Below, piece after piece: positions 8,615 to 19,196 of a stretch of DNA of 36,536 bases. This stretch comes from Spirochaetales bacterium. Its GTDB lineage: Bacteria > Spirochaetota > Spirochaetia > Sphaerochaetales > Sphaerochaetaceae. The stretch is from contig JAAYDK010000142.1 in assembly GCA_012729295.1 (NCBI GenBank), positions 1-36,536 on the forward strand, in the 5' to 3' direction. Numbering within the stretch: the first letter of the stretch is position 1; each line of letters starts with the position of its first letter. The position numbers were made by a program, and so were the translations under genes. The notes under the pieces are model-generated. The model was not told where the DNA came from, did not search any database, and worked only from the letters and a program-made list of their open reading frames with translations.

Positions 8615-9805
8615 TCAGTCAAGAATCTCAATAACTTGTCCGGAAGCAACGGTTTTGCCGCCTTCGCGGATAGCGAAACGAAGACCTTTGTCCATAGCAA
8701 CCGGGTGAATCAATTCGATATTAAGCTCGGTATTGTCTCCGGGGAGAACCATCTGCTTGCCTTCGGGAAGATTCACGGTACCGGTGATGTCGGTCGTTCT
8801 GAAATAGAACTGCGGGCGATAACCGCTGAAGAACGGAGAGTGACGTCCGCCTTCTTCCTTCGACAATACGTAGACGGTACCCACAAACTTGGCATGGGGA
8901 GTAATCGACTTCGGCTTCGCAAGAACCTGTCCACGAACAACTTCTTTCTTATCTACACCGCGCAGCAAAGCACCGATATTATCGCCAGCCTGACCTTCGT
9001 CTAGCAGTTTGTTGAACATTTCAACGCCTGTGCATACAGAGTCTTTGGTCTCTTTAATTCCAACGATGGAAACAGGATCGTTCACATGGATGATACCACG
9101 TTCAATACGACCGGTAACAACAGTGCCGCGACCAGAAATCGAGAAGATATCTTCGATCGGCATCAAGAACGGCTTGTCAACGGCACGCTCCGGAAGCGGG
9201 ATATAGGAATCCATCGCGTCGAGGAGGTCCTGGATGCACTTGGTTTTTTCCGGATCATCGGGGTGTTCCATAGCTTCATAAGCCGAACCCTTGATAACGG
9301 GAGCATTCTTTCCATCGAATTGGAAGAACGTAAGAAGGTCTCTCATCTCTTCTTCTACGAGTTCGATGAGGTCCGGATCGTCAACCATGTCTACTTTGTT
9401 GATGAAAACAACGATTGCAGGTACACCTACCTGGCGGGCGAGAAGAATGTGCTCTCTTGTCTGGGCCATGGCACCGTCGGTTGCGGCAACAACGATTACG
9501 GCTCCGTCCATCTGGGCAGCTCCGGTAATCATGTTTTTGATGTAGTCGGCGTGTCCCGGGCAGTCTACGTGAGCATAGTGCCGATGAGCACTCTGATATT
9601 CTACGTGCCGGGTGTTGATGGTAATACCACGGGCTTTCTCTTCCGGGGCATTGTCGATTTCATCATAGTTCAAGACTTTGTCACCGAACGTGCGCCCGCA
9701 ATAAATGGTGATTGCTGCGGTGAGGGTAGTCTTGCCATGGTCGATGTGACCGATGGTTCCAACGTTCACATGTGGCTTTGTTCTCGAAAATTTTTCTTTA
9801 GCCAT
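8615..9805 (-). CDS. tuf: Elongation factor Tu
   Basis: The 396-residue GTPase delivers aminoacyl-tRNA to the ribosomal A site. The G motifs are present: GHIDHGKT (residues 19-26), RGITI, DCPGH, NKVD and GSA. Domains 2 and 3 follow (about 210-300 and 305-396, ending [19 protein letters not shown]). The ATG at 9805 is chosen from the family start [20 protein letters not shown] and an AAGGAGG site 6 nt upstream; the frame is open further upstream but that part is not EF-Tu. It is the first gene of the tuf-S10-spc unit, after a long structured leader. fusA, often beside it, is not here. Confidence 0.99.
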   Translation of the reverse strand: MAKEKFSRTKPHVNVGTIGHIDHGKTTLTAAITIYCGRTFGDKVLNYDEIDNAPEEKARGITINTRHVEYQSAHRHYAHVDCPGHADYIKNMITGAAQMDGAVIVVAATDGAMAQTREHILLARQVGVPAIVVFINKVDMVDDPDLIELVEEEMRDLLTFFQFDGKNAPVIKGSAYEAMEHPDDPEKTKCIQDLLDAMDSYIPLPERAVDKPFLMPIEDIFSISGRGTVVTGRIERGIIHVNDPVSIVGIKETKDSVCTGVEMFNKLLDEGQAGDNIGALLRGVDKKEVVRGQVLAKPKSITPHAKFVGTVYVLSKEEGGRHSPFFSGYRPQFYFRTTDITGTVNLPEGKQMVLPGDNTELNIELIHPVAMDKGLRFAIREGGKTVASGQVIEILD

Positions 9806-10084
9806 CAGTTCCTCCTTGTGACCTCTTCTATGGTCACAAACTTCATGTTCATAAAGGCAAGACGCCTTTACCTTCATATTGGAGAGACAAACGGCATTCT
9901 GTTGTCGAGCAAGGATAAGGGAGGGATCCAGAGGTCGAAAGTCTACAGAGGACTGCCGACATAGTACAGACTTTAAAAGATCTGTAAACTGGAACCACCT
10001 TATCATCCAAGCATTTCGAACAGGATGATCGGTTTGGCTCTTGCAACGCCTTCCAGGGCATACCTACCCATTCATGAAGACGCC
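9806..10084 (-). promoter_or_regulatory. Long structured 5' leader of tuf
   Basis: This is the only gene-free stretch over 300 bp in the window (9806-10198, including the rpsG terminator and the tuf promoter). The inferred leader is about 280 nt. It contains several hairpins: ATCATCC/GGATGAT (10002-10029, 7 bp, 14-nt loop), ACAGA/TCTGT with an inner CTT/AAG (9966-9985), TAAAGGC/GCCTTTA (9852-9870, 7 bp, 5-nt loop) and the stem at the ribosome binding site. A 14-nt segment near the start of the leader (10077-10090) recurs with one mismatch at 9859-9872. No known riboswitch core was recognised. A 70-codon open frame inside it is judged spurious. Confidence 0.55.
9811..9839 (-). promoter_or_regulatory. 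Stem-loop abutting the tuf ribosome binding site
   Basis: TTGTGACC (9832-9839) and GGTCACAA (9816-9823) form a perfect 8-bp stem with an 8-nt loop. The last two A residues of the stem are also the first two bases of the AAGGAGG ribosome binding site (9811-9817). The hairpin would place the site at the base of a stable helix, so it may tune or expose translation initiation of tuf. The pairing is seen; the function is inference. Confidence 0.6.
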
Positions 10085-10090
10085 TTTGCC

Positions 10091-10119
10091 ACTATAGTTG
10101 GTTTGACAAATTGTGTCAA
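10091..10119 (-). promoter_or_regulatory. Sigma70-type promoter of the tuf-S10-spc unit
   Basis: The -35 box TTGACA (10114-10119) is perfect and is separated by exactly 17 bp from TATAGT (10091-10096), a 5-of-6 match to TATAAT. The start of transcription would be near 10084. It lies directly downstream of the rpsG terminator, so tuf and the S10-spc genes form a unit independent of rpoBC-rpsLG. It is one of the best promoter matches in the window. Confidence 0.85.
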
Positions 10120-10140
10120 GTCGAAATGGCAAAAACAAAA

Positions 10141-10179
10141 AAACAATAAAAAGACCGAGACTCCGGTGGAGAATCGGCC
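10141..10179 (-). terminator. Intrinsic terminator after rpsG
   Basis: On the transcript GGCCGA (10174-10179) pairs with TCGGTC (10153-10158). After two mismatches, four more pairs (CTCC/GGAG) close a 3-nt loop. TTTTT follows directly and a longer T-rich stretch continues to about 10125. It starts 19 bp after the rpsG stop and ends the tRNA-Thr to rpsG unit. A T-tract on the other side also makes it look bidirectional, but no plus-strand gene ends there. Confidence 0.85.
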
Positions 10180-10198
10180 TTTTTTCGGTATCCAATTC

Positions 10199-10669
10199 TT
10201 AGCGGTTGTGTGCTGAGAAGGCCTTGTTGGCTTCCGCCATCCGGTGCGTATCTTCTTTTTTCTTGAAAGCAGATCCGGTATTGGCAAACGCATCCAGCAA
10301 TTCGGCAGAAAGCTTTTCAGCCATCGATTTGCCGTTTCGACCACGTGCAGCAGTGATAATCCAGCGCATGGCCAATGCTTCGCGACGATTATCTTTAATC
10401 TCGACCGGCACCTGATAGGTTGCTCCGCCTACTCGACGAGATTTGACCTCGACAACCGGCTTAACATTTTCAAGAGCTTTCATAAATACTTCAAGAGCCG
10501 GTTCTCCGCTCTTCTGTCCCACAGTCTCAAGCGCTTGATAAATGATACGCGAACTAATCGATTTCTTACCGTCAAGCATCATGCGGCGGATAAACTTCTC
10601 CACTACAATACTGTTGTATACGGCATCGGGTAGAATTTCACGTACCGGCGCTACAGTTCTTCTTGCCAT
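10199..10669 (-). CDS. rpsG: 30S ribosomal protein S7
   Basis: The 156-residue product starts [20 protein letters not shown] and has the S7 core [48 protein letters not shown] and the C-terminal [22 protein letters not shown]7 nucleates assembly of the small-subunit head. It follows rpsL by 15 bp and is the last gene of unit 1; fusA, which commonly follows, is missing here. In E. coli S7 is the autoregulator of the str operon and binds in the rpsL-rpsG spacer; a 15-bp spacer leaves no room for such a site. Confidence 0.98.
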   Translation of the reverse strand: MARRTVAPVREILPDAVYNSIVVEKFIRRMMLDGKKSISSRIIYQALETVGQKSGEPALEVFMKALENVKPVVEVKSRRVGGATYQVPVEIKDNRREALAMRWIITAARGRNGKSMAEKLSAELLDAFANTGSAFKKKEDTHRMAEANKAFSAHNR

Positions 10670-10684
10670 GATATTCTTCCTCCG

Positions 10685-11059
10685 TTAGGCCTTTGGCTTT
10701 TTGGCGCCGTATTTTGAACGTCCGCGCTTTCTATCAGAAACCCCGAGGGTATCTTTCGCACCGCGAATGATGTGGTAACGTACACCTGGAAGGTCTTTGA
10801 CTCTTCCACCACGCATTAAAACTACCGAGTGCTCCTGGAGGTTGTGGCCGATTCCAGGTATATAGGCGGTCACTTCAATTCCATTGGAAAGACGCACACG
10901 GGCAACCTTCCGAAGAGCCGAGTTAGGTTTCTTCGGTGTAACGGTCATAACTCTGGTACAGACTCCACGCTTCTGAGGACATCCCTGCAATGCGGGGGCC
11001 TTGGTCTTGTTTGCCTTCGTGGAACGACCATATCGTATCAATTGGTTAATAGTAGGCAT
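10685..11059 (-). CDS. rpsL: 30S ribosomal protein S12
   Basis: The 124-residue product starts [20 protein letters not shown]. The frame extends 19 codons upstream but the family start fixes the ATG at 11059; a GGGAG sequence lies 12 nt before it. The decoding-centre motif [17 protein letters not shown] has both lysines intact, so the common streptomycin-resistance substitution is absent. The [13 protein letters not shown] segment is also normal. S12 controls decoding accuracy. It follows rpoC after a 146-bp spacer that holds two hairpins. Confidence 0.98.
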   Translation of the reverse strand: MPTINQLIRYGRSTKANKTKAPALQGCPQKRGVCTRVMTVTPKKPNSALRKVARVRLSNGIEVTAYIPGIGHNLQEHSVVLMRGGRVKDLPGVRYHIIRGAKDTLGVSDRKRGRSKYGAKKPKA

Positions 11060-11095
11060 CTGTTCGATACACTCCCTTTGTTCTGTTTCACGGCA

Positions 11096-11139
11096 GGCTC
11101 CACATGAGCCCGTCATCTTCGAGCCGGTCTTTCCGACTC
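11096..11139 (-). promoter_or_regulatory. Tandem hairpins in the rpoC-rpsL spacer
   Basis: Two neighbouring stems are seen in the transcript: GAGTCGG/CCGGCTC (11121-11139, 7 bp counting one G-U pair, 5-nt loop) and GGCTC/GAGCC (11096-11110, 5 bp, 5-nt loop). No T-tract follows either, so they are not plain terminators. They could be an RNA-processing site, a pause, or a ribosomal-protein target controlling rpsL-rpsG. I see no convincing promoter in this spacer. Confidence 0.5.
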
Positions 11140-11205
11140 CATATCTATCTCATTTCCAAAGTCAGCATGTAGAGCCTCAAACCTTCTGGAGGACAGTGGG
11201 GAAGA

Positions 11206-14200
11206 TTAATCTTCGTCACTGTCATTCTCTTCGGAGTCTCCACCTTCGGATATTGTCTCCCCTAAGTCGTCGATATCGAAATCATCGTCGTCTTCGAACA
11301 TCTCGGAACGTCGCGCACCAATAATCGACTGCACTTTCTCTCCAAGATCGATCGGATTATCTTCTTTAACTCTTATTGAACGATACCGCTTCATTCCGGT
11401 ACCGGCAGGAATAAGATGACCGATGATGACGTTCTCTTTGAGACCGCGCAACACATCTCTACTACCAGCTATCGCAGCATTTGTCAAGACCTTGGTCGTT
11501 TCCTGGAAGGATGCGGCCGAGATAAACGAATCGATGCTTAGCGAAGCACGGGTAATACCGAGAAGGAGCGGGCGGGCATCGGCCGGCTGGCCTCCGTCTC
11601 GAATCACGCGCTCGTTTTCCTCATTGAAGCGGAATTTATCGACCTGCTGCCCTTGGATGAATTTTGTATCTCCAACGTTGATGATTTCTACTTTTCTCAG
11701 CATTTGACGCACCACAACGCCCAGGTGTTTATCGTTGATGTCTACACCCTGTAGCCGATAGACCTCCTGAACCTCGTCCAGCAAGAACGACTGGAGTGCA
11801 TTTTCCCCAAGAATGTCGAGTATGTCGTGCGGATCAATCGGACCGTCGCAAAGCCGTTCCGAAGCCTCCACCCTATCGCCGTCGCGAACGAGCAGATGCT
11901 TGCTCATCGGAACCAGATGCTTGAACTCATGATTGAAATCATCTTCAACAATGACTACACGCTTGCCCTTTACAATAGGACCGAACTTAACCACTCCGTC
12001 TACATGGGACAAAATCGCAGGCGTCTTAGGTCTTCGGGCCTCAAACAGCTCCCCGACGCGTGGCAGACCTCCGGTGATATCCTTAGTCTTTACGCTTTCC
12101 TTGAGCAGTTTTGCAATAATCCGGCCTTTTCTGACTTTAATTGCGTCTTCAACGTTGAGGTACGAGGATGCGGGAAGGAAATAGGTGGCCATAACTTTGT
12201 CTTCGTCATCAACGATCGCTATACGCGGCTGAAGCGTCTCACTGATATGGTCGGTAATTTTCTTCTCGATGCTTCCCGTTTCTACGTTGACCTCTTCTTT
12301 CAGCGTAGTGCCAAGCTTGATGTCGATAAATCGGATCGTACCATCGAATTCGGCAATAATCGGTTCGCTGAACGGGTCAAAGATTGCAATCGCCTCTCCT
12401 GCTCGGACGATCATGTCCTCGTGTACGCGCAATTCCGATCCGTTCCGGATATCGAGTTTCTGTTCCTGGGCTACAAGAAGTAGCTGATCGTGGAACAGTC
12501 TGATGATACCAACATCGTGCGAGGTTACCTGTTTGCCACGCTTGTCCTTATATAAAGGCACACCGTGATAAACTCGATCACCATCCTGAACCAAAATGGT
12601 TTCGTTGCCACCAGTCGGGATAGAAGACAAAACCCGGGAGAATTTAATAAATCCCTTTCTCGTGAACAATCTCGATCCGTTATCCGTTTCGACGATTGAA
12701 CCAGTGATGTTGTTTATTACCGCATCGTGGCCAAGAACCAATTTATTTTCTTCGGCACCGCTGGTAGCGGTTCCTCCGATATGGAAAGTACGCATCGTAA
12801 GCTGGGTACCCGGCTGCCCGATCGATTGAGCTGCGATGATTCCTACCGCCTCGCCGATTTCCACCGGACGATTCGTAGCAAGATTTAGACCGTAACATCT
12901 TCGGCAGACACCATGTTTTGCCTCGCAAGTCAGTACGGTACGAATCATCACTGATTCGATACCCGACTCTTCAATCAGACGCGCTTTTTCGAGAGTAATT
13001 TCCTCATTCACATCGATGAGAGTCTCTCCGGTTATCGGATGCTTCACTTTTTCCAGCGTATAGCGGCCGACGATCCGTTCGGACAAGGACTCGACGACTT
13101 CATCGCCGTCTTTCATCGCCGTCCTCTCGATTCCGTTGATCGTTCCGCAATCGTCATCGTTGATTACGACATCCTGTGCGATATCGACGAGACGACGGGT
13201 AAGATAACCGGCTTCGGCTGTCTTGAGAGCCGTATCTGCAAGACCCTTACGGGCTCCGTTCGTGGAAATAAAGAACTCGATAATGGAAAGTCCTTCCCTA
13301 AAGTTCGAACGAATGGGGAACTCGATGATATCGCCCGAGGGTTTTGCCATCAGTCCGCGCATACCACCTAGCTGACGAATCTGCGTTTTAGAACCTCTGG
13401 CTCCCGAATCGGCCATTAAGTAAAGAGGATTGAAACCGTTCTGACTGGTTTTCAGCTCTTCCATCAAGGCGTTGGATATTTCTTCTGTAGTCTTGCTCCA
13501 GACCTCGATAACACGGTTATAACGCTCATCCTGGGTGATGTGGCCTTGCCGGTACTGCTCGCGTATTTCGCTCTGCCTTTGATCTGCATTCTGTACCAAA
13601 TCGAGTTTTGCTTGGGGCACAATCATGTCCGAAAGCCCGATGGTCGCACCAAACAACGTGGCATACTTAAACCCGATATCCTTAATCGAGTCGAGCATTT
13701 TTACCGCCACGGAGGTTTTCTGGGATTTGATCACTTCGCCGACCAGCCGCTTAAGCTCCTTATCGCCGAAACATACATTTTGAAATTCGATCTCGGGCGG
13801 CATGTCCATATTAAATATCACTCGTCCGGGAGTTGTTTCGAGTACATTCCCGTTCGGCTGGCGGTATTTGATCAGCGCGTTATATGAAAGCGAGCCTGCA
13901 TCTATTGCAAGCTGAATCTCGTCATAAGAATCAAAGAACTTGCCGGTTCCTTTGGCGCCTTTCATTTCACGAGTAAGGTAGTTGATACCCAGCACCATGT
14001 CTTGAGCGGGGAATACAATCGGTTTACCGTTAGCTGGGTCGAGAAGGTTCGTCGCAGATAACATAAGCGTCCAGCATTCGATCTGTGCAGCCTGAGTCAA
14101 CGGAACATGCACCGCCATCTGGTCTCCGTCGAAGTCAGCGTTGTAGGCATGACAAACGAGCGGGTGCAGCTTAATGGCCTTGCCGTCGACTAAAACGGGT

Positions 14201-15480
14201 TCGAACGCCTGGATACCGAGCCGGTGAAGTGTAGGTGCGCGGTTGAGCAATACGGGGTGTTCTTTCACGACATCGTCCAAGATAGCCCATACTTCGGGGG
14301 TTTCCTGTTCGACAAGCGTCTTTGCCTTCTTAATATTATAGACAACACCTTTCTGTACCAGCTTTTTCATGATAAACGGCTTGTACAGCTCTAGCGCCAT
14401 TTTAGCGGGCAGGCCGCACTGATGCAGGCGTAATTCGGGACCGACGACAATAACGGAACGACCGCTGTAGTCGACCCGCTTTCCAAGAAGGTTCTGTCGA
14501 AACCGACCCTGTTTTCCTTTGAGCATGTCAGAAAGGGACTTAAGCGGGCGATTGGAGGCACCTTTGACAACGCGCTTCTTTTTAGAATTGTCAAATAATG
14601 CATCCACCGCTTCCTGCAGCATCCGCTTTTCATTGCGAATGATGATATCGGGTGCATGTAGCGACATAAGGCGGGTAAGCCGGTTATTGCGGTTGATTAC
14701 CCGGCGATAGAGGTCGTTCAGGTCGCTCGTCGCAAAACGTCCGCCATCGAGTTGAACCATCGGACGCAATTCAGGCGGAATGACGGGGATTACCGTTAAA
14801 ATCATCCACTCGGGACGGTTGCCGCTGTCTCTAAAATTTTCTACAACTTCGATTCTCTTGAGCAAGCGCTTGTCAGCCTTGTCGCCTTTCTGAAGCATTT
14901 GCTCACGTAACTGAGCCGACAACTCTTCAAGATTAAGGTTCTCGAGCATGACTTTCACCGCCTCGGCACCCATAAGGGCTTGAAACGATTCCCCGTACTG
15001 ATCGCGGGCGTCATAATATTCTTCTTCGGTGAGCAGCTGCTTGTACTTGAGTTCGGTTTCGCCGGCATTGGTAACGACATACTTCTCATAATAGAGAATC
15101 GACTGCAGTGCCGTCCTCGGAATATCGAGCAACAGGCTCATCCGGGAAGGAACTGAACGATAGTACCAGATGTGGGAAACGGGAGAAGCGAGATTGATAT
15201 GTCCCATTCGTTCTCGGCGAACCTTGAAATGTGTTACTTCTACTCCGCAACGATCACAAATGACGCCCTTATAGCGAATCGACTTGAATTTACCGCAATA
15301 GCACTCCCACTCTTTCGTGGTTCCGAAAATCTTCTCGCAGAAGAGGCCGTCGCGTTCCGGTCTTAAAGTTCTGTAATTAATGGTTTCGGGCTTTTTGACT
15401 TCACCGTAAGACCACGCGCGGATTTGTTCCGGCGAGGCCAGCTTTATCATGATGCTGTCGAAATCCTGAATTTCTTTCAT
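11206..15480 (-). CDS. rpoC: DNA-directed RNA polymerase subunit beta'
   Basis: The 1424-residue catalytic subunit contains the N-terminal zinc ribbon CYCGKF...CDRCG (Cys60, Cys62, Cys75, Cys78), the active-site magnesium loop NADFDGD (residues 447-453, three aspartates intact), the bridge-helix and trigger-loop region ([28 protein letters not shown]) and the second zinc site [13 protein letters not shown]. The C-terminal tail is strongly acidic ([10 protein letters not shown] and a Ser/Asp/Glu run), which is lineage-specific. It follows rpoB by 15 bp. The length fits bacteria that lack the large sequence insertions of proteobacteria. Confidence 0.99.
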   Translation of the reverse strand: MKEIQDFDSIMIKLASPEQIRAWSYGEVKKPETINYRTLRPERDGLFCEKIFGTTKEWECYCGKFKSIRYKGVICDRCGVEVTHFKVRRERMGHINLASPVSHIWYYRSVPSRMSLLLDIPRTALQSILYYEKYVVTNAGETELKYKQLLTEEEYYDARDQYGESFQALMGAEAVKVMLENLNLEELSAQLREQMLQKGDKADKRLLKRIEVVENFRDSGNRPEWMILTVIPVIPPELRPMVQLDGGRFATSDLNDLYRRVINRNNRLTRLMSLHAPDIIIRNEKRMLQEAVDALFDNSKKKRVVKGASNRPLKSLSDMLKGKQGRFRQNLLGKRVDYSGRSVIVVGPELRLHQCGLPAKMALELYKPFIMKKLVQKGVVYNIKKAKTLVEQETPEVWAILDDVVKEHPVLLNRAPTLHRLGIQAFEPVLVDGKAIKLHPLVCHAYNADFDGDQMAVHVPLTQAAQIECWTLMLSATNLLDPANGKPIVFPAQDMVLGINYLTREMKGAKGTGKFFDSYDEIQLAIDAGSLSYNALIKYRQPNGNVLETTPGRVIFNMDMPPEIEFQNVCFGDKELKRLVGEVIKSQKTSVAVKMLDSIKDIGFKYATLFGATIGLSDMIVPQAKLDLVQNADQRQSEIREQYRQGHITQDERYNRVIEVWSKTTEEISNALMEELKTSQNGFNPLYLMADSGARGSKTQIRQLGGMRGLMAKPSGDIIEFPIRSNFREGLSIIEFFISTNGARKGLADTALKTAEAGYLTRRLVDIAQDVVINDDDCGTINGIERTAMKDGDEVVESLSERIVGRYTLEKVKHPITGETLIDVNEEITLEKARLIEESGIESVMIRTVLTCEAKHGVCRRCYGLNLATNRPVEIGEAVGIIAAQSIGQPGTQLTMRTFHIGGTATSGAEENKLVLGHDAVINNITGSIVETDNGSRLFTRKGFIKFSRVLSSIPTGGNETILVQDGDRVYHGVPLYKDKRGKQVTSHDVGIIRLFHDQLLLVAQEQKLDIRNGSELRVHEDMIVRAGEAIAIFDPFSEPIIAEFDGTIRFIDIKLGTTLKEEVNVETGSIEKKITDHISETLQPRIAIVDDEDKVMATYFLPASSYLNVEDAIKVRKGRIIAKLLKESVKTKDITGGLPRVGELFEARRPKTPAILSHVDGVVKFGPIVKGKRVVIVEDDFNHEFKHLVPMSKHLLVRDGDRVEASERLCDGPIDPHDILDILGENALQSFLLDEVQEVYRLQGVDINDKHLGVVVRQMLRKVEIINVGDTKFIQGQQVDKFRFNEENERVIRDGGQPADARPLLLGITRASLSIDSFISAASFQETTKVLTNAAIAGSRDVLRGLKENVIIGHLIPAGTGMKRYRSIRVKEDNPIDLGEKVQSIIGARRSEMFEDDDDFDIDDLGETISEGGDSEENDSDED

Positions 15481-15495
15481 CCGATATCTCCTGCT

Positions 15496-18400
15496 TTAGT
15501 TGGCAGCGTTCTTCTTGTTAATAAGTTCTTCATCACGTTCCGTAAGGGGAACCTGCTTGCCCTTCGAATCGTATACAGACATATCCAATGCAAGTCCGCG
15601 AACTTCTTGAACCAATACGTTGAAAGCTTCGGGCATCCCGGCATTCGTGGCCGGTTCGCCTTTTACGATACTCTCGTAAATCTTGACTCTTCCGTTCATA
15701 TCGTCAGATTTTATGGTCAGCAATTCCTGCAGTGTATTGGCGGCTCCGTAGGCTTCTAAAGCCCATACTTCCATCTCACCCAGACGCTGGCCTCCGAATT
15801 GCGCTTTTCCTCCCAGCGGCTGCTGAGTGACTAGCGAATAGGGTCCCGTCGAGCGGGCATGCATCTTGTCGTCGACCAAGTGGTGTAGCTTCAAATAATA
15901 GATATACCCACAGAAAACAGGGTTGACAAAAGCTTCACCGGTGCGGCCGTCGTAAAGCGTGGCCTTTGAATTAAGCGGAAGTCCCGCCTCTTTCATCTTT
16001 GCCTCGATTTGATCGACCGATGCCGATTGGAACACCGGAGACGAATACCATTCGTCGAGCTGGTGTGCAGCCCAGCCGAGCTGGGTCTCCATCAGCTGCC
16101 CAATATTCATTCGCGACGGAACGCCAAGCGGATTGAGACATACATCAAGCGGAGTCCCGTCTGCCATGAACGGCATGTCTTCTTCGGGAAGTACTCTGGA
16201 AACAACACCCTTGTTACCGTGGCGTCCGGCCATCTTGTCGCCTTGCCTCAGCTTGCGCTTCGTAGCAATAAGAACTTTAACCATTTCGTCGACTCCAGGA
16301 GGAAGCTCGTCGCCTTCGCTCCGTTTCAATCTCTGGATGTCGATAACGGTACCTTCGGTTCCATGAGGTACTTTTAATGAGGTGTCGCGGACTTCTTTGG
16401 CCTTTTCTCCGAAAATTGAATTCAAAAGTTTGAATTCCGGAGTCGTATCCGATTCTGATTTCGGGGTTACCTTTCCGACGAGAATCGATCCGGGACGTAC
16501 CACGGACCCTATTCTCACGATTCCGTCCTCATCCAGTTGCTCAAGGGTTTTTTCACTGGTATTGGGAATATCACGGGTAAGTTTTTCCGGTCCGAGTTTC
16601 GTTTCTCTGATGTCGGTAGTGAACTCTTTGATATGGATTGAGGTATAGATATCCTCTTTCACCACACGTTCCGAAATTAGAACCGCGTCCTCGTAGTTAT
16701 ATCCGTTCCACGGAACGAAACCTACCAGAATGTTCCTTCCGAGAGCAAGTTCTCCATCGTGTGTTGCCGGACCGTCGGCAATGACCATCCCGGCTTCGAC
16801 GCGCTGACCCGCCGATACGATCGGTTTCTGATTGAAACAGGTGTCTTGGTTGGTCCGTTCGAATTTGCGCATTTCGTATACGTCGACTTCACCTTCGATT
16901 TCAGGTTTGTCGGGAGTTATTACAACTCTGATAGAAGAGACATAGGATACCGTACCCGCACGCCTCGCCTTGACCAGCACTCCGGAGTCGTACGCGGTCT
17001 TCGCTTCCATTCCTGTCCCGACGTACGGAGCTTCAGGGAACAACAACGGCACTGCCTGCCGCTGCATGTTCGAGCCCATCAGCGCTCGGTTTGCATCGTC
17101 GTGCTCGAGGAAAGGAATAAGAGATGCGGCAACGCTGATAACTTGTTTCGGCGACACGTCCATGTAACGAATTTCTTTGGCCGTTCTGGTAGTGTAATCA
17201 CCGCTTCGCCTGACAGGGATATCCTGTTCGAGAAAATTACCTTCGCCGTCGATATGTGCATTTGCCTGGGCAATAAAGAACTTCTCTTCGTCATTAGCAT
17301 CGAGATAGCGGTATTGGTCGGAAACCTTTCCCTCAACGACTTTGCGGTATGGACTTTCAAGAAATCCATGCTCGTTGACTCGAGTGTAGTTCGCCAGAGA
17401 TACAATCAAACCGATGTTCGGACCTTCAGGAGTTTCGATCGGGCACATACGTCCATAGTGGGTGTAGTGTACGTCACGAACTTCGAATCCAGCCCGATCA
17501 CGAGAAAGACCTCCGGGGCCCAGAGCGTTGAGACGTCTTTTGTGGGTCAATTCGGCCAACGGGTTTACCTGATCCATAAACTGGCTCAATTGGCTCGAAC
17601 CGAAGAATTCTTTGATAGCGGCGACTACCGGCTTAATGGAGATCAAATCCTGAGGCTTGACCTGACTTGTTTCAAGATTCATCCGCTCGCGTGCGATACG
17701 TTCCATTCGTGCAAAAGCGCCGCTGAGTTGATTCTGCAACAGCTCGCCTACCGAACGAACACGTCTGTTTCCCAGATGGTCGATATCGTCGACGTTTTCT
17801 TCTCCGATGTAAACTTTTATAAGGAACGCCATCGTGTTGACGATATCTTGGGGAACGAGAACGGTGAGGTCGGTACTTGCATTTTCATCGCTTTCTTCGT
17901 CACCCGAACCGAACTTTTTATTGAATTTATAACGACCGACACTACCCAAATCGTACCTTCGATTCGAGAAGAACATATCGGGCAAGTCTTTTTCTGCACG
18001 CTCGATGGCAATCATTTCTCCAGGCTGGAGAACCGAATAGATTGGAGAAAGCACATCTTCTTTGGTTGGTTCGTCGTTGCCTTCCTGAGTATATTTTGCA
18101 TCCTCTACTTCGAGACAATTAAGAATAATTCTGGAATGGAGCGACTGGTCAGCCTCTTCATCAATAACTTGAATCGCCGTTACGCCGTCTTTGACTAACT
18201 CGGTAATAGCAGTCGGTGATAACTCATCACCGGCACGTAGGCGTTTTACCTTTTGTCCGTCTTTTTCTACCCAAATGTCGTTATATGCAACCGAGCCGAC
18301 CAGCAAATTGTTAGCACTCTGGTCCTGTGACAACTCGACCGTTTTCGATTCATAAAAATGAGAAACGATTTTCTGGCGGCTGTCTAGACCGATTGCACGA

Positions 18401-19014
18401 AGAAACAGCGTACCCAAAATGCGTTTTTTTCGATCTATTTTCGCAAAAATCAGCTCTTTCTTCTTGTCATCGATCTCAAATTCCAACCAAGACCCGCGAT
18501 AGGGGATAATTCTTGATGAATATACACCTTTTTCATTGGAAAATATTACACCCGGCGAACGATGAATCTGACTTACGACAACTCGTTCGGCTCCGTTGAT
18601 AATGAACGTACCGCGTTCGGTCATCAGAGGAATATCTCCGAAAAAGATATCGCGCTGTCTCAGTTCTCCGTTAGAAGTGAATTCCAGCGTAATTTTGGCT
18701 TTAATAGGTACCGAGTATGTTCTGCCCTTGCGCTTGCATTCCATTTCGGAAAATTTGTTATTGTCAAAATCGATGGTATAGCCGTCATAGTGAAGACACA
18801 TTTCGCCATTCTGACTTTCAATCGGGAATGTCGATTGGAACACTTGCTCTAAACCAAAAGTCGGATTCGGAGGAAGATCTTGCTTGAGACGTTCGAGTTG
18901 CAGGAACCTCTCGTAAGACTCGAGTTGAATGCCGACCAGATTCGGCAACTCGCAGACTTCCTTATAGTTGGCCCCGACATATTTTCGTTGGATGGATTTG
19001 CCTTTGGCAACCAT
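15496..19014 (-). CDS. rpoB: DNA-directed RNA polymerase subunit beta
   Basis: The 1172-residue product has the lobes, the rifampicin-binding region (17506-17601; [17 protein letters not shown] then [12 protein letters not shown]), the [13 protein letters not shown] fork region, RHGNKGVVS and the C-terminal [25 protein letters not shown] clamp segment. The start [14 protein letters not shown] at 19014 is chosen from a GGAGG site 6 nt upstream; 14 further in-frame codons upstream have no support. Residue 496 (codon 17527-17529, AAC) is Asn where E. coli has Ser531, the variant linked to natural rifampicin resistance in spirochaetes. It is preceded by a 182-bp spacer after rplL. Confidence 0.99.
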   Translation of the reverse strand: MVAKGKSIQRKYVGANYKEVCELPNLVGIQLESYERFLQLERLKQDLPPNPTFGLEQVFQSTFPIESQNGEMCLHYDGYTIDFDNNKFSEMECKRKGRTYSVPIKAKITLEFTSNGELRQRDIFFGDIPLMTERGTFIINGAERVVVSQIHRSPGVIFSNEKGVYSSRIIPYRGSWLEFEIDDKKKELIFAKIDRKKRILGTLFLRAIGLDSRQKIVSHFYESKTVELSQDQSANNLLVGSVAYNDIWVEKDGQKVKRLRAGDELSPTAITELVKDGVTAIQVIDEEADQSLHSRIILNCLEVEDAKYTQEGNDEPTKEDVLSPIYSVLQPGEMIAIERAEKDLPDMFFSNRRYDLGSVGRYKFNKKFGSGDEESDENASTDLTVLVPQDIVNTMAFLIKVYIGEENVDDIDHLGNRRVRSVGELLQNQLSGAFARMERIARERMNLETSQVKPQDLISIKPVVAAIKEFFGSSQLSQFMDQVNPLAELTHKRRLNALGPGGLSRDRAGFEVRDVHYTHYGRMCPIETPEGPNIGLIVSLANYTRVNEHGFLESPYRKVVEGKVSDQYRYLDANDEEKFFIAQANAHIDGEGNFLEQDIPVRRSGDYTTRTAKEIRYMDVSPKQVISVAASLIPFLEHDDANRALMGSNMQRQAVPLLFPEAPYVGTGMEAKTAYDSGVLVKARRAGTVSYVSSIRVVITPDKPEIEGEVDVYEMRKFERTNQDTCFNQKPIVSAGQRVEAGMVIADGPATHDGELALGRNILVGFVPWNGYNYEDAVLISERVVKEDIYTSIHIKEFTTDIRETKLGPEKLTRDIPNTSEKTLEQLDEDGIVRIGSVVRPGSILVGKVTPKSESDTTPEFKLLNSIFGEKAKEVRDTSLKVPHGTEGTVIDIQRLKRSEGDELPPGVDEMVKVLIATKRKLRQGDKMAGRHGNKGVVSRVLPEEDMPFMADGTPLDVCLNPLGVPSRMNIGQLMETQLGWAAHQLDEWYSSPVFQSASVDQIEAKMKEAGLPLNSKATLYDGRTGEAFVNPVFCGYIYYLKLHHLVDDKMHARSTGPYSLVTQQPLGGKAQFGGQRLGEMEVWALEAYGAANTLQELLTIKSDDMNGRVKIYESIVKGEPATNAGMPEAFNVLVQEVRGLALDMSVYDSKGKQVPLTERDEELINKKNAAN

Positions 19015-19131
19015 TGGTACCCTCCACAGGTTGTGAGTGCGCACTATCGGACACACGGTCCAAAAGACTCACATCGGATTAGGGAACATATCCGAATCTC
19101 TTTGACGAAATCCGGAACAAAGACACGACCG

Positions 19132-19154
19132 GCCACCGGAACCTCTCCGGTGGC
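19132..19154 (-). promoter_or_regulatory. Hairpin in the rplL-rpoB spacer (attenuator or processing site)
   Basis: GCCACCGG and CCGGTGGC form a perfect 8-bp GC-rich stem with a 7-nt loop, 42 nt after the rplL stop. A smaller palindrome, CAGGC/GCCTG (19161-19174), lies just upstream in the transcript. No T-run follows, so full termination is unlikely. E. coli has both an attenuator and an RNase III site in the same spacer, which lowers rpoBC relative to L7/L12; a similar role is plausible. Confidence 0.6.
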
Positions 19155-19196
19155 TGGCTTCAGGCAGATGCCTGGTCAGTAAACATGAAAACCGAA

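Noticed and set aside
9086-9964. 292-codon plus-strand open frame opposite tuf and its leader
   Set aside because: Antisense to the EF-Tu G motifs; no support of its own.
9806-10006. N-terminal extension of EF-Tu by 67 residues
   Set aside because: EF-Tu begins MAKEKF at 9805 with a good ribosome binding site; the extension is the leader read through.
9849-10061. 70-codon minus-strand open frame in the tuf leader
   Set aside because: Weak ribosome binding site, odd composition with many Ser and Cys, and no match to any leader peptide known to me; the stretch is better explained as structured RNA.
16759-18198. 479-codon open frame on the plus strand opposite rpoB
   Set aside because: It is fully antisense to rpoB, has no ribosome binding site or recognisable domain, and the conserved RpoB motifs prove the other strand is coding.
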